Source: Laguncularia racemosa (Eukaryota > Streptophyta > Magnoliopsida > Myrtales > Combretaceae). From it: DNA of 64,000 bases. Location of the stretch: the NCBI GenBank assembly GCA_037954665.1, contig JBBMOL010000016.1, positions 7,688,001-7,752,000 of the forward strand, in the 5' to 3' direction. The translations under genes were made by a program, and so were the position numbers. A model generated the notes under the pieces. The model was not told the origin of the DNA. It did not search any database and saw only the letters and a program-made list of their open reading frames with translations. This document shows positions 11,970 through 24,126 of the stretch, one piece after another. Position 1 is the first letter of the stretch. Each line of letters opens with the position of its first letter.

Positions 11970-12690
11970 TTGACATCACCTCCTCTTCGAACTTGGATGG
12001 GTTGCACTTTGGTGGATGGAGTCCATTTCAACATCATCTCCTGGGAGTATGATATCATTCGTGTTTTCAATTAGGGGATCCTCTCTATCTAACTTCTCAA
12101 TAACGTCTTCAGCAGTTTGTGCATCATAACCTATTGTATGATCTTTGGCATAAATCATTGGCAGCTCATTCAGGTGTGGGAAACTCTTTATCATGAAGGA
12201 ATTGACATCTTTATGACTTTGTAAGATTGACATAACGAAAATGTAACATCAACCCACTATTGACTTTACAAAAAAACAATAATAAAAGAAATATATCAAC
12301 CACATATCGAAATGTAAGCCTCTTACACCGGCTTCTCCGCTACTACCATCTTCCTTGCATCATCCCATCGAAACCTACTCGTGCCATTCCCATATACTAT
12401 ATTGTACACTATGCTCCAATCCTTTTTCAGTGTTCGAATATGTGATTCAATGTAGGGTCTTGCCTTTAATGTATAATTCAATATCTTTTGCATGTGCATT
12501 CACTCCAACTCATATAGATAACCACTCTTGAAATGATGTTAGCATTATGTGTCCCTCCATAGTGCAACTTAACCATGCATGCCACTAATGCATCATCCTC
12601 AAACATTGTCCACTTCTAATTACTTTGCTTCATTGGCTTGGGATCAACTTCTGTAGATTGCACCTCCTCTATGCTTAATGACAAAAATAA
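11970..12690 (-). pseudogene. Myb/SANT-like protein of Harbinger (ORF1), decayed
   Basis: Plant PIF/Harbinger elements carry a second gene for a Myb/SANT-like DNA-binding protein that helps bring the transposase to the element ends. Here the minus strand from about 12,690 shows a KWTMFEDDALVACMVKL segment with a stop just before it, then after a frameshift ARPYIESHIRTLKKDW and FRWDDARKMVVAEKPV (about 12,335-12,465). A second exon-like segment (12,233-11,976) reads SHKDVNSFMIKSFPHLNEL and then YDAQTAEDVIEKL, ending in a Lys/Arg tail. Together these follow the family pattern. The stop and frameshift indicate a dead gene. Confidence 0.8.
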
Positions 12691-12934
12691 ATAGCACTTT
12701 CAAGCATGAAAACAAACAAGGCTAGAATGCAATGTTAGAAAAGATCACATTGATACAATAAAGATTTAATAGAGCACGAAAGATTAAGGAGTAAACCATC
12801 ATTAGTGAAAATGGCATAGCAAGTATTGACAAATGCACATAGAAGTACAATCCAAATATCCATTTTGCAAGTCGTGTTAAAGTAATAATCTATGGAAATT
12901 AATGTTGACTACGTCTACATATAGACTAGTCACT

Positions 12935-15560
12935 AAACATCTCGTTTGCTAGACTTTGTCTCCAATTCGACCATGTGTCGTTGTTCCTAAGTGTGAGAAT
13001 CTCATTATCTACTGAATATTCCTCAAAGCCCTTCATTGAATTGTCTAGCGGATTAGAATTCATCTCCATCCTGATAAAGTTATGGAGAAAACAACATGTC
13101 AGAATGACTCAATTATGGACTCGCACATGATAAAAAGATAGGCTCCTAAGAATGGACCATTTCATCTTTAGAATGCCAAAACACTTCTCAATCACATTCT
13201 TAGCCGAGTATGGCACATGTCGAACAACTTTTTTGCAGTTCTTGGTTGATGTCCTCGATGCTACTCATTTAGATTATACCTTTGTCCCCTAAATGGAGTA
13301 AAGAATCCCTCATAGTTGGGATAGCCTCCATCAACGAGGTAATAGCAACCTATATAAACATACATTATTGGTTAGCAAATATCATTGTTGTTGCAGAATA
13401 GAAGTATTAAAAAACAAACCAATAAACAAATCGTACCTTGTGAAACTTTCAGGCCATTCCTCCTAGTGATTGCATCTCTAAGAATCCTACTATCTACAGC
13501 GTATCCTTCCCACCCAGGCAGAACATAAATGAAAAGCATGTTTGGTGTACATACTTTGAGAACATTAGAGGCAATTTTATTCTTTTGAGTTCTATATCTA
13601 CCTTTGTCTTTCAATGACACTTCGATTTGGATATGTGTCCCATTTAGAGCTCCTAAACAGTTTTACAATCATAAAAAAAGTTAATCTACCTCCATGCAAA
13701 CCTGAAGAAATGTGTGTAATGTGAAATTTACCTTGAAAAATCTGCATCGTTCATTGATAAGAGTTGAAAGAACCTTATTTATAATATTTATTTAATATGA
13801 TTTTTATGAATTTTGTGTGAATTTATCAAGAAAAAGACACTTAAGTGCTTAATATTTGATTTCAGGGTTTAAAGAGTGCAATTTAAAGATTTCAAGAAGA
13901 TCTGAGTGAAAAAAAGATGAAATCTGGCAAAATATCAGAAAAAAAAGGTGATTTTCACGTGTACATAACATTTAACATAACCTAGCTAATGCTAGTGCTG
14001 GAAAGCAAAAAGTAACCAAAATGCATCTTGAAATCATGCTCTAGTTGCTACACAAGTGGTGTAGAGAGTAGTGCTGAAGCAGGAAATTTTCCTAGAGAAG
14101 AAATTGCAGGAATTTTAGAATGCATAACCCCAAGTATGACTGTGCAGGAGGCCGTGTAGAACTTAAAACGCTAGAATTTCACTTTTTTCCATAGTACACG
14201 ACCCTAAGCACCAGCATACACTAGGTTATGTATGCTACCTTATTTCTTATACTATAAATACTTACTTTATCACGAAAATTAGGGATCTAGATTTGTTTTT
14301 TCTTATAGCTACTTTAAAAATCCTAAGAGAACAAAATTACAAATTTGGAAGGAGAAATTGTTGGAGTATCATCAGAAATCACAAAACGCCTACGAGGGTT
14401 TATTCTTTTCGTCATGAATTCTTGTTACTTTTCTAGATTTCTCTTGATTACTATAAATCCATAGAAGAGCAGATTTATATGTCCTGCATCTTGTGAAACT
14501 CTAAGCCATGTGATTGAATTACTTTTTGATTAATGAAAAGTTTATGCCTTTGTATCTATTCATGTGTTTTAACTGTTGTGTTATTAATTTATGCGCATGC
14601 ATTGATTGTATGTTTGATTCTTGTTGGATAGAGAAAGTTCTCATCTAATAGGATAGATTTTCATATATAAAAGATTATATGTTTTATCTAGAGGTAGGAA
14701 AACTTTAATTTTCTATGTAAAGATTTAATTTTTGTTTGGGAATTGTGAGTTCAATGAAATCTTATAGGGCGATAGTGAGGAAGACGTCTCCATTATTCCA
14801 TATAAAGTTATTAATTAATTAACTTGAGTGAGTAATTAGTTTAATTGAGAATTCCTACAATGCAAAGCATAGCACAAATTTGTTAATCAATATCTTATTA
14901 TAAGAAAGTTAGGGTTTAGAGTAGATCAAGATGAAGCGTATGTTTTTGTGATTGAATTCATTTATTACAACAATTATAATTAATCTTAGGGCTGTTAGAT
15001 TAGTTAATTAGTGATTTAATTTATTAATCTCATATTAAGATTTAAACTAGATAGTAGAAAAACGGTAATACTAGTATTTGTTTTCTTTAAATTAATGAGG
15101 ACAACACCCATTACAATCCATACCACATTAGATAAGTACACTTGCCTAACTAGGTCGTTAGATTTCTTTGGGTTAATAAATTTATAATTTGATACAATCG
15201 GATAAACGATCCATCATTCATCGTTGTAGTTATTCGGAATGGTTTTAGGCTTCTTCAATAGATGATGATGTAGTCGCAAGGTAGCATGTAATATTGAATG
15301 GAAATACCAATTAACCGTTTATCCAGACCTCTTAAAGTTATGCTTAATGACTCTATTTTTCGCATGGTGGGCAAGTATATGAAAAAACATTGCAACTTGC
15401 TCATCCATGTAGAGATGCCTAGTTGCCATTAATCTGCTTATGCACTCTAACATTTCATCCGATTTTGCAAATGCATGTCTATCTACTCTTAATTGTTCAA
15501 CACAAGTTATATCATCACAATGAACAAGTCTCTTAATTTTTTCATGGAGTTGATAAAAGT
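12935..15560 (-). pseudogene. PIF/Harbinger DDE transposase, split by an LTR
   Basis: This is a DDE transposase of the DDE_Tnp_4 type. The N-terminal part (15,560-15,222) includes CVEQLRVDRHAFAK and DEQVAMFFHILAHH. It is interrupted by a solo LTR (13,755-15,216) and resumes at 13,749. The catalytic part reads GALNGTHI, then VCTPNMLFIYVLPGWEG, YYLVDGGYPNYEGFLTPFRG and NVIEKCFGILKMKW. An intron at about 13,352-13,436 has GT-AG ends and joins SQG to CYYLVD. The first catalytic residue is Asn instead of Asp (GALN), the second Asp and the Glu remain, and stops occur in both parts. The enzyme is therefore dead by several independent lesions. Confidence 0.9.
13755..15216. mobile_element. Solo LTR inside Harbinger transposase
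   Basis: 1,462 bp beginning TGATAAGAG and ending GATCCATCA, flanked by TTCAT (13,750-13,754 and 15,217-15,221). The interrupted transposase reading frame proves the insertion. No pol genes or second LTR are present, so it is a solo LTR. The 3' part includes ACACTTGCCTA, also seen in the related LTR at 31,172-32,596. A GACTGTGCAGGAGGCCGTGT motif lies at 14,138-14,157. Confidence 0.88.
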
Positions 15561-16225
15561 TTAATTTGTAAGGTCAGATAGTTGGTCGATGGGTATGCAA
15601 GGCCAATACATGCAATAACAACATAATGTGATGCGTAATGCCATAGTATTCTATTGAGAAAGCTAAAAGAAAACAAAGTATCTTCTTTTTCCTTTTTGAT
15701 ACATAAAGATTCAAGTTCAACTCATCCATAGTTGCAATTATATGTTGTGGGTCTAAGAACGAAATAAAATATAATACAACAACTAGTAAGAGGAAGTAAC
15801 AACAATATAAAAAAAAATTGACCATCGATTAGCTTCAAGCATATAAAAAAATTGGCTTCAAGAACAAGAATTAGGTTCTTGTAGGTGTTAGAGGAGTTTT
15901 TGGAGGTGATGTACAATATACATCTCCATTGGAAGTTTCATGAGACTGTTCAAGTTCGCTGTGATAACTTCCTGAAAGAAAAAAAATATCAAAGAAATGG
16001 CAATGGTGCTTGCTAGACCAATCGATGGTCTTGTGATAAATATACATAATGTAAAAACAATCATCATGTTTCACGGTAGAAATTATCCCCAGCCAAAGAA
16101 TTTAATATCTATCCACACGCTCATAAAGAGGAAGGTGAATCAATATTATCTATTACTATGTTTAAGCACATATGAGTTTATCTATTGCTATGTCAAGCAC
16201 ATATGGGTGAGTGGATAGCAGCTGA

Positions 16226-16790
16226 ATGGGGGAAAAAAAGAAGCTCAAGAAATTAGCAACTTGTTCAAACATAGCATCGGAAATCAGCAGCCATCAGAGC
16301 AGCAACAATGGAAAAAAAAAAAACCAAAATGACATTTTTACAGCATACTTGACTGGACGTTGGCTGGGTTGTGAAGGAGACAACGATGTTGAGCTTTGGC
16401 AATGTGATGTAGGAAGGCACCTCGTGAGATTCGATGACGTAGGGCTCCTTCGTGTAGATCGATGGACACCGGCGACTGATGTTTCTAGCTACAGATTTGA
16501 CTTCTCCATTGATTGACGGATAGTAGCGATGATAGATACTAGTGACAATGGATTGCATGCGACGACAAACAGTAAGCAATGACGGGATGCACCTCACAAG
16601 ATTCGGCGATGTAGGGCTTGTTCCTGCAGATCGACGGACACTAGTGACGACGCTTCTAACGTCTACTCTGATTGACGGACACCACCAACAGTGGACGATA
16701 AGCGATGATAGATAGCAAATGACAACATGATCTCCACAATAGATCTCCACTGCCCTTTTCCTCTAGATCTGATGTTGATTTGCTTTAGGG
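16226..16790. repeat. Two tandem repeats of about 170 bp near Harbinger end
   Basis: A block at about 16,415-16,550 (GAGATTCGATGACGTAGGGCT onward) is repeated at about 16,590-16,720 with differences. It lies between the transposase start and the right terminus. An open frame of 161 codons on the minus strand spans it but has no recognisable domain; I treat it as a by-product of the repeat. Subterminal repeats can be transposase binding sites, but that role is not shown here. Confidence 0.6.
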
Positions 16791-16969
16791 AAAAAAAAAA
16801 AAAAAAGACTCGGAATAGGTATTATGCTGGTTTTGTTAGGGAATGGTAATTTAGTGAATGAAGCAATTGCAATTCCATGATAAATGGCTATTCCATGAAG
16901 TAAATGATGCAATTCCTATTCCATACGTAATAGGTTAATGGAATTCCAATTACGGTGAATAAGGCCTAA

Positions 16970-18775
16970 AAGAAAGCCTAAAAAAGATCTTAAGTTAGAT
17001 TAGGAGTGCTTCCTTAGGTTTTAGGCCTACATAACACAAAAAGCTCCCAATTAGAGCCCAATAAATGGGCCATCGAAACTGTTTGAAACTTTCCAAAAAG
17101 TTGCAAGAGACAAATGATCAAAATGACCCCAAAAATGAAAAGTATACTAAAATACCCTCAAAACGATTATAAAAATGTGAAGAAAGGACTTAAAATGAAA
17201 AAGTTATGGCTAAAATATGAAAATAATTGAAATTGATAATTGTAGCGAACTTAACTATAATAATACACTTTAATATATCCAAAATTGTGCTTCTGAAATA
17301 TTATTGTTTTTATTAGGTGATACTAACTTTGATTCCAAGCTACTACCTAACTATTATCACTAGTAGCCAATGACGAGTAAGTATTCTCATAATTGTTGTA
17401 TTTGCTTTGTGATTTTAGTATAGTGTACATAATTGTATTTCTGAAATTGAATTGGATGGGAGTTTGTGGGAATTACTTGTGAATGATTTGATGTGTTTTC
17501 TATGTCAAAAGACTTTAATACATTAAAACCATTTGATTGATACGTTAATACATTAGAATCATAGGATATTGAGTGTCTATGAATAATTTTTTGGTCACCA
17601 AATAATCGAACTTAATTGAATTTCACTTTAAATAAAATGAATCACTCATTTCTTAAAATTACATAGAGAAGGCTATTGAAATCATGCGGTAGTATAGAAA
17701 GGTCTTATGAAGGTGTATCTTTGCACTTTACCTTACCTTAACCTTTTGGAACTACTTGGTATGAGAAATGCCACCCTCCTATAAAGGTTTAGTCCGCAAA
17801 TTCACTGTTTAAGGGTGGATGAGACTAAGAGTGCTATCCACATCCACACTCCATATGAGCATATATGTGTAAATATGTATAAGATCAAACCTATTTTATC
17901 ATATCAACAAAGCAACATTTTTAGTAACTTTTTTGTAAGGCTAGCTTAGTGTGATTGGACGTGTAATTTGTTATTCCCCAACTCCTAGTAATGAAGAGTA
18001 TTAAATCTATATTGTATACAGTTTTTGATTGACTGTATATGGTGTTGAATCCATATGCTTTTCATGCATTTATATGTTTGATTAATTAACTTGCTTGTTT
18101 AATGCTTGATAGTACAGTATGGGGAATACTTTACTAAGCTAGTTGTAGCTTACGTCCTCATAGTATATCTTTGTTGTAGGAGCCTTATTGGTAAGAGTCT
18201 AGCAAGAGTATGTTAAAGGTTACTATAGGAAGAATGGGAAAAGTGAAGGGCAAGACAAGAGAGTGAGAGATCACTGATATTTATTTTGATAGGCTCTTGA
18301 TTTTATGCTTTACTATATTTTATATTAGTAGATACTTAGACTGCCTTAGACGTTATTATTTGTTGGTTACTATTATTGCCCATTGGGTATTTTAGTGGGA
18401 CGATAGTCTCTTATTATTATGATATTTGATATGAACTATTTTAATTATATTGCTTTTAAATTACTTGGAAATGACAAGTCCTACTTGGTGCAACTGTATG
18501 TGAGTACACTTTATATACCATATAGTAAATTCATGAATAACAAGAGGGTTATTCTTGGGTTTTTGTATGGTGTACGACTGGTTGTTATGTTTAAAGGTGC
18601 CCATTAAGATGTAACAAACACCCCATCAAATTTATCAAAATATGCTTTAACACCCCAAAAAATTTTAACTCAACATGTCATTTTTGAATAAAAAAGTAGT
18701 TCTTTTTTTTTTTTTCTATGTTGCCAATTTTCAATGTTTAGGCGGATGATTTGTAACATTTGAAAGTTAAGTGCA
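16970..18775. other. Non-coding stretch, perhaps LTR remnant
   Basis: No gene is supported. Short open frames here have no motifs. The stretch may be the right portion of a solo LTR (see 11,065-18,616). It ends at the start of duplication copy B. Confidence 0.4.
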
Positions 18776-20815
18776 TGAGTGGCACATGTTTTATAGGAGA
18801 CTTTAAATGGAATATAATACATGTGTAGAACTTAGATTTAGATTTGCCTTATCTCTACTTTAAAGATGGTGTAATTAGTTACCTTCAGGTACTAAGTTGA
18901 CACATCATAATGTTAGGTAGATTAAATTAAGATCTAGAAGTTGGGTTGTTACATTTAGTCCATCAAGTTATTAAACCTTAATTAATCTTATCCATTAACA
19001 ACCCATGTGATCTAACGGTAATTGTCTATTATAATTCATTACAAATATATATGTTTACTACTTTGCGGGGCGGGGGGGGGGGGGGGGGGGGGGGGGGGTG
19101 GCTGGGTGGGGGTGGTTTGGAACCTAGTATCTCTACAATATCACATATTATTGGAACTTGAGTTGTTGAGATTGTCTATTCTACCACTTTAATCTCTTTA
19201 TCTAAACCATCCCTTTTTTATTTCTCATTTGATGATTATTCTATTGCAACACCAACCCATTTTATTCACATGAAGTTTATAGATGCATGCGGAACGCATA
19301 TGATATCTATAAAAGAATCTCTCTTTATGTTTACAGCAACTAACACAAGTTCAAAGCAAAATATGAAAAAAAAATATATATATATAAGGCTAACATGAAT
19401 AACCTCCCCTTTAATAAATTATCTACATATGAAGGGATCGGATTTTGAATTTTAACTCCACCACTTATTTTTGTCACTTGCTTTATCGTTGGACCAAAGC
19501 ATCCTTATGATAAACATTTAAATTAACTAAAATTAAGTGAACACTAAGGAGCTCTATCAAGTCTATAACACAATGATTACTAGATATAAAGCAACCATTT
19601 GAAAAATGATTACCGTCACATTTTTTATTTGCTTGAGAAGAAAATTTTATATCATTTTTTTTTTACAATTGATAAGATCATAAAGCACCTTTTCTTATAT
19701 AGACTTGATTCATAGAACATATATTAGAGTAAGACAGACATAGAGTACTACTACTTTACTCACAAAATACATAAACCATGGGTTTATACTCAAATCAAGC
19801 AACATAGCATCGTTTTCTACTATGTGCCATTGGTTTTTGTACAAGCTAAACTTTATTTCAATTAGAGGCATGCATAAATGAGCCAAATCTACTCACAATT
19901 TGTTTTAGGTTTAACTCGTTAACAGATTGAGTTTGAACTTAAATTACTCGAATAGTATATTTAATTATATTTAAATTTTATAATATTTAACTCGACTAGT
20001 TACGGAAAGAATTTAAGTTTAAAAATTTGAACTCAATCTAGTTTGAATCAATCTCGAGTTTAGAAATTTAGAGTGGAATTTTAACTGTCCACTCAATTCT
20101 AAGTCGAGTTAAATTGATTGCGCATTTAATAGTCATTTGCAACAACGACATTGACTATTCATACTTCAATATAGTGGCAAGAGTCCGTAGTCGTAATAGT
20201 TGCGCAAGACATTTCATAGTGAAAGCACACAACTCATGTTGATATTCACCTTTTAAAGCAGTACTTGCTGATTGATGAAACTGACTATATATCATAGCTT
20301 TATTTTATAAACATATTTTGGCATCTACTATGAAGGTATCCACGAGCCAGAATAAGTATTGTAAGATAATAGATGTTTACTTTGAATATCACTAGTTTCG
20401 GGTTCAATCAATATTACCAACAATATTATTATATCATAGAAAGTGGATAAGAAATTATATTTTCCATGGGGCGGCTGGGCATCAAGTTATGTGGAAACTG
20501 TTTTGGAATTGGGCACATATCAAAATATTCGATAGGATTCAGCTTATCCAGGCTTGGTTTCACTTTTTTCCGATAACAATAAATTTAGATGAGTTCGGTT
20601 TCAGTCATTGCCACATGTCCGAGTAAGTCTCGGAACCATAAATCATGCAGAAAACCTAGAACTTACATATTACTCATCAATACAACCCTCATTTTAACAG
20701 TATGAATTGGAGACACGTTCTTCTAACGAACCGTGGCTCATCATCCCTAACGTACGTGTGTTGACAACTTGGTTCCACTTCGCAGCAATTGCCATTACTA
20801 GCTAGGTGAAAGTTT
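18776..20815. repeat. Segmental duplication, copy B
   Basis: Contiguous partner of 1,516-2,905 plus 10,133-10,692; about 60 bp at 20,203-20,262 are unmatched. It lies directly upstream of the GH3 promoter. It contains a 27-base G run (19,072-19,098) where copy A has only five G. Confidence 0.88.
19072..19098. repeat. Poly-G tract (27 bases)
   Basis: An uninterrupted run of 27 G followed by more G-rich sequence (TGGCTGGGTGGGGGTGG). It could form a G-quadruplex. The homologous site near 1,811 has GGGGG only. Confidence 0.85.
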
Positions 20816-20844
20816 CCTAACGTGGAGCCATATGCCCATGATGC

Positions 20845-20857
20845 CTATATATAAATA
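20845..20857 (+). promoter_or_regulatory. TATA box of the GH3 gene
   Basis: CTATATATAAATA fits a plant TATA box. Transcription would be expected about 30 bp downstream, near 20,880-20,890. The distance to the coding start (about 1.1 kb) implies a 5'-UTR intron. Confidence 0.6.
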
Positions 20858-20879
20858 GGCAGGTATTTATAAAATAACA

Positions 20880-21934
20880 ATTAGGAGAAACATTTGAAAA
20901 CATCTCTTTAAGTTCATGATCTTCAACCTCTAGTTTCTACACCATTGTTTAGTTTAGTCATCTTTGAATGGTGATTTGTAGTTTGGAGTTTGGACCCATG
21001 ATTTTCTAAAAAGTTGTAGACAAGTTTCGAAGTTGACCTTCGCAAGTAAGTGGGAAAAAGACTACAGCAAGTTTCAGCGCGTTCGGCTAGCGAGTGCACT
21101 TGGGGCAGCTGAGTTTGCAAATATAAGGTGATGGGATCAATTTCTCATTATATATATATTTTAAGTCGAATTTATTTTGTTTCCACTCTCTTTATGTTTT
21201 TGTTTATATTTCTTTTTATAGTAACTAATAAACTTAGTTTTATCAATGTTCTCAAACTTGGACTAGAGGTTGACCCAAGACTAAGAAGGGATAAAGGGTC
21301 GAGAGTGTCAAACTAGATTGAATTAGGTTCAAAAAAATATTAAAATATAATTCGTATTTTATTTATAAAATATTAAAATTATTCACCTTCTTAATATTTA
21401 AAAGTTGAGATCTTTTTATTTTTATTTTTTTTGTTTCTTTTAGATCTAGGTTTATTTTTTCAAGTAAATCGGTGCATTTTTTTGGAAAAAAAAAAAAAAA
21501 AAGTGCATTTCAACTCGAAAAACCCAATTGGATCTGATGGGGGTGAAACCAGGTTTTTACGAGTCACTATAAAAGTGGGTTGAAGGCATGGATGGAACAT
21601 GTCGAATTGGGCTGGGCCAGATGGGTCTACTTGGGTCTAACATAATTGATAGTTAGTTAAATAAACTTTATAATTATACTAACAGTTTATTTTTTTTACT
21701 TAAATACAGAATGATTGATGGACGAGGTTAACGATGGTATGCTAAGTTTATCTTTTGAGAAAACAAAATGTAATTGAAACTTACATAACTAGAAAATATA
21801 AGCATACAGCTAGATATAATATACCACTTACCATATAAATATATTATAATATCTATCATTTACCGTGCTATAAATAAACATTTTAGCTCATATCCGATCC
21901 TGTTCACTTGTTTTTAACAAATTGACATATCAGG
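20880..21934 (+). promoter_or_regulatory. Probable GH3 5'-UTR exon and first intron
   Basis: The coding ATG at 21,938 is preceded by a good acceptor (CATATCAG, 21,927-21,934). A candidate donor is at 21,128 (ATAAG/GTGATG). This predicts a 5'-UTR exon of about 20,880-21,127 and an intron of about 800 bp. The exon and intron are the parts repeated elsewhere in the window (45,463-48,400, 40,765-40,943 and 57,721-57,903). Transcript data would be needed to fix the ends. Confidence 0.5.
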
Positions 21935-21937
21935 AAG

Positions 21938-24126
21938 ATGTTGGAGAAGATGACTGATGAGGTCAACATCCATCAAGTGATAGAACATTTTGAGTCGATG
22001 ACCAAAGTCGCAGGGAGAGTTCAGAAAGAGACCTTGAAAAAGATTTTGGAAGAGAACTGGAGCACTGAATACTTGCAAAATCTTGGTCTTGATGGGAGAA
22101 TAGACCCAGAGAACTTCAAGGAATGTGTTCCCCTTGTTTCTCATAAGGATTTGGAGCATTATATACAGAGAGTTGCAAATGGAGATTCTTCCTCTATCCT
22201 TACAAGAAAACCTATAAAAACTATGTCATTAAGGTAATTCAATTTCATGCATGTCTTAGATTTGAAAATATGATATGATACTCCAGTGGTTTGACTAGGC
22301 GTGTTGTGTTCGTGTTTTTCAGCTCTGGTACTACACAAGGGAGGCCTAAATTTCTTCCCTTCAATGACGAGTTAGTAGATAATACAATGCAGATATATCA
22401 AACGTCTTTTGCCTTTAGAAATAGGTACTATTCTTCTGTTACTTGTATAATATACTGTTCTAGAAACGTTAAAAAGCTTGCGGAGGTAGAATTGTTTTGA
22501 TCCTAAAATAAGATCTTTCCTTATGGACCGAGCATTAGGATGATGATATCCGTATTGCAGGGAATACCCCATTACGGGTGGGAAGGCCTTGCAGTTCATC
22601 TATAGTAGCAAGCAGTTTAAGACGAAAGGTGGCCTTGATGCAGGAACTGCCACGACGAATGTCTTTTGTAGCTCCAAGTATAAAACCACAATGAAGTCAA
22701 TGCAATCACAATGTTGTAGTCCAGATGAAGTCATTTTCAGTCCAGATTTTCATCAATCCTTGTATTGCCATCTCTTGTGTGGGCTTCTTTTCTCGTATGA
22801 TGTGCAATTTGTGTCGTCTACGTTTGCTTATAGCATAGTGCATGCTTTCCGAACTTTTGAACAAGTTTGGGAACAACTATGCAATGATATAAGAGACGGG
22901 GTTCTCTCTAGTCGAATCACAATCCCTTCCATTCGAGAAGCAATGTCAAAGTTGCTCAAACCAGACCCTAAATTAGCTAATCTAATGTACAAAAAGTGCT
23001 CAAGATTGACCAATTGGTATGGATTAATCCCAAAGCTTTTTCCAAATGCTAAGTATGTATATGGGATCATGACTGGATCAATGCTGCCATACTTAAAGAA
23101 GCTAAGGCACTATGCGGGGGATTTACCTTTATTGAGTGCTGATTATGGATCATCCGAAGGGTGGATCGGAGTGAATGTCAATCCACAACTGCCACCTGAG
23201 CTTGCCACTTTTGCAGTTCTTCCTAATGTTGGATATTTTGAGTTTATACCTTTAGGGAAGAATGCTGGAGTTGCTGACAAAAACAATGGTGATTTTCTTA
23301 GCATGGAACCGAAACCAGTGGGACTAACTGAGGTGAAGATAGGTGAGGAGTATGAGGTCATCATCACCAATTTTGCAGGTAACAATTCGAAAATTCTTCC
23401 TTATGATTTGAACCACAGCCAACTTTTATACCTGATTGTTATGAATTACTCCTTACATATTCTGCTCATTGTTTTATAAGTCATACTCATACCTTTCCCA
23501 ACTTCCAGTACTATAAAGGTTTTTGGATCTTTTATGTCATTTATTCGTGTTATATAGTTCCACACAATGTTTCAATCTACCCCACAGGACTTTATCGATA
23601 TCGACTAGGAGATGTGGTGAAAGTCATGGGCTTCTGCAACGCCACCCCTGAGCTCCAATTCATTCGTAGGAAAAATCTTATGCTCAACATCAGTATCGAC
23701 AAGAACACAGAGAAAGACGTAGAGCTGGCTGTTGAAACTGCAGCCAAGTTGTTGGCCGAAGGGAATTTGGAAGTTATCGACTTCACCAGCCATGCGGATG
23801 TATCAAAGGAACCGGGACATTATGTGATATTTTGGGAGATCAATGGAGAAGCAAGCTACGAGGTCACGAAAGAATGTTGTAATTGCATGGACTGTTCATT
23901 TATTGATGCGGGATATGTAGAAGCTCGCAAAACCAACTCTATAGGGCCACTTGAACTCAGAGTTCTTAGGAGAGGAACGTTTCAAAAGGTTCTAAATCAT
24001 TATTTAGGATTAGGTGCTGCTGTTAGCCAGTTCAAAACTCCAAGATGTGTCGAAGCGACGAATAAGAAGCTCTTGCAGATCTTACATGATAATAGTGTTG
24101 AGTGTTACTTTAGTACAGCTTTCTAA
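21938..24126 (+). CDS. GH3 acyl-amido synthetase, JAR1-like
   Basis: A GH3-family enzyme that adenylates a plant-hormone carboxylate with ATP and joins it to an amino acid. Four coding exons: 21,938-22,233, 22,323-22,424, 22,561-23,378 and 23,588-24,126, all with GT-AG introns and phases that join cleanly to 584 codons, close to the usual GH3 length of about 575-610. Visible ATP-site motifs are SSGTTQGRPKF (across exons 1-2), YGSSEGWIG (about 23,139-23,165) and YRYRLGDVVKV (start of exon 4). The N-terminus MLEK, the SSGTxQG form and the C-terminal YFSTAF resemble JAR1, which conjugates jasmonate to isoleucine to make the active hormone, rather than auxin-conjugating members. No stop or frameshift is seen. 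Substrate is inferred from sequence resemblance. A cytosolic enzyme is expected, as no signal peptide is visible. Confidence 0.92.

Larger units (their letters stand above)
11159..16966 (-). mobile_element. PIF/Harbinger DNA transposon, inactive
   Basis: The element contains both genes expected of a plant PIF/Harbinger transposon on the minus strand: a DDE transposase (about 12,935-15,560) and a Myb/SANT-like protein (about 11,970-12,690). Candidate ends are TGGTCTGCTTATATTA at the left and GGCCTTATTCACCG (reverse strand) at the right, each beside TAA (11,156-11,158 and 16,967-16,969), the usual 3-bp target of this superfamily. The terminal inverted repeats match only imperfectly, so the ends are less sure than the genes. 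Without the LTR nested inside it, the element is about 4.3 kb. Confidence 0.8.
11065..18616. mobile_element. Possible solo LTR hosting the Harbinger element
   Basis: The DNA on both sides of the Harbinger element might be one LTR: the left part starts TAACACCCCACTAATGGG and the right part ends CCATTAAGATGTAACA, with AACAT before and AACAC after. The 17.0-18.6 kb part has no gene. The flanking duplication is imperfect and no second copy is in the window, so this is a tentative call. Confidence 0.3.

Noticed and set aside
16265..16750. 161-codon minus-strand open frame
   Set aside because: It spans a tandem repeat between the Harbinger transposase and its terminus, has no recognisable domain and is overlapped by another frame on the plus strand.
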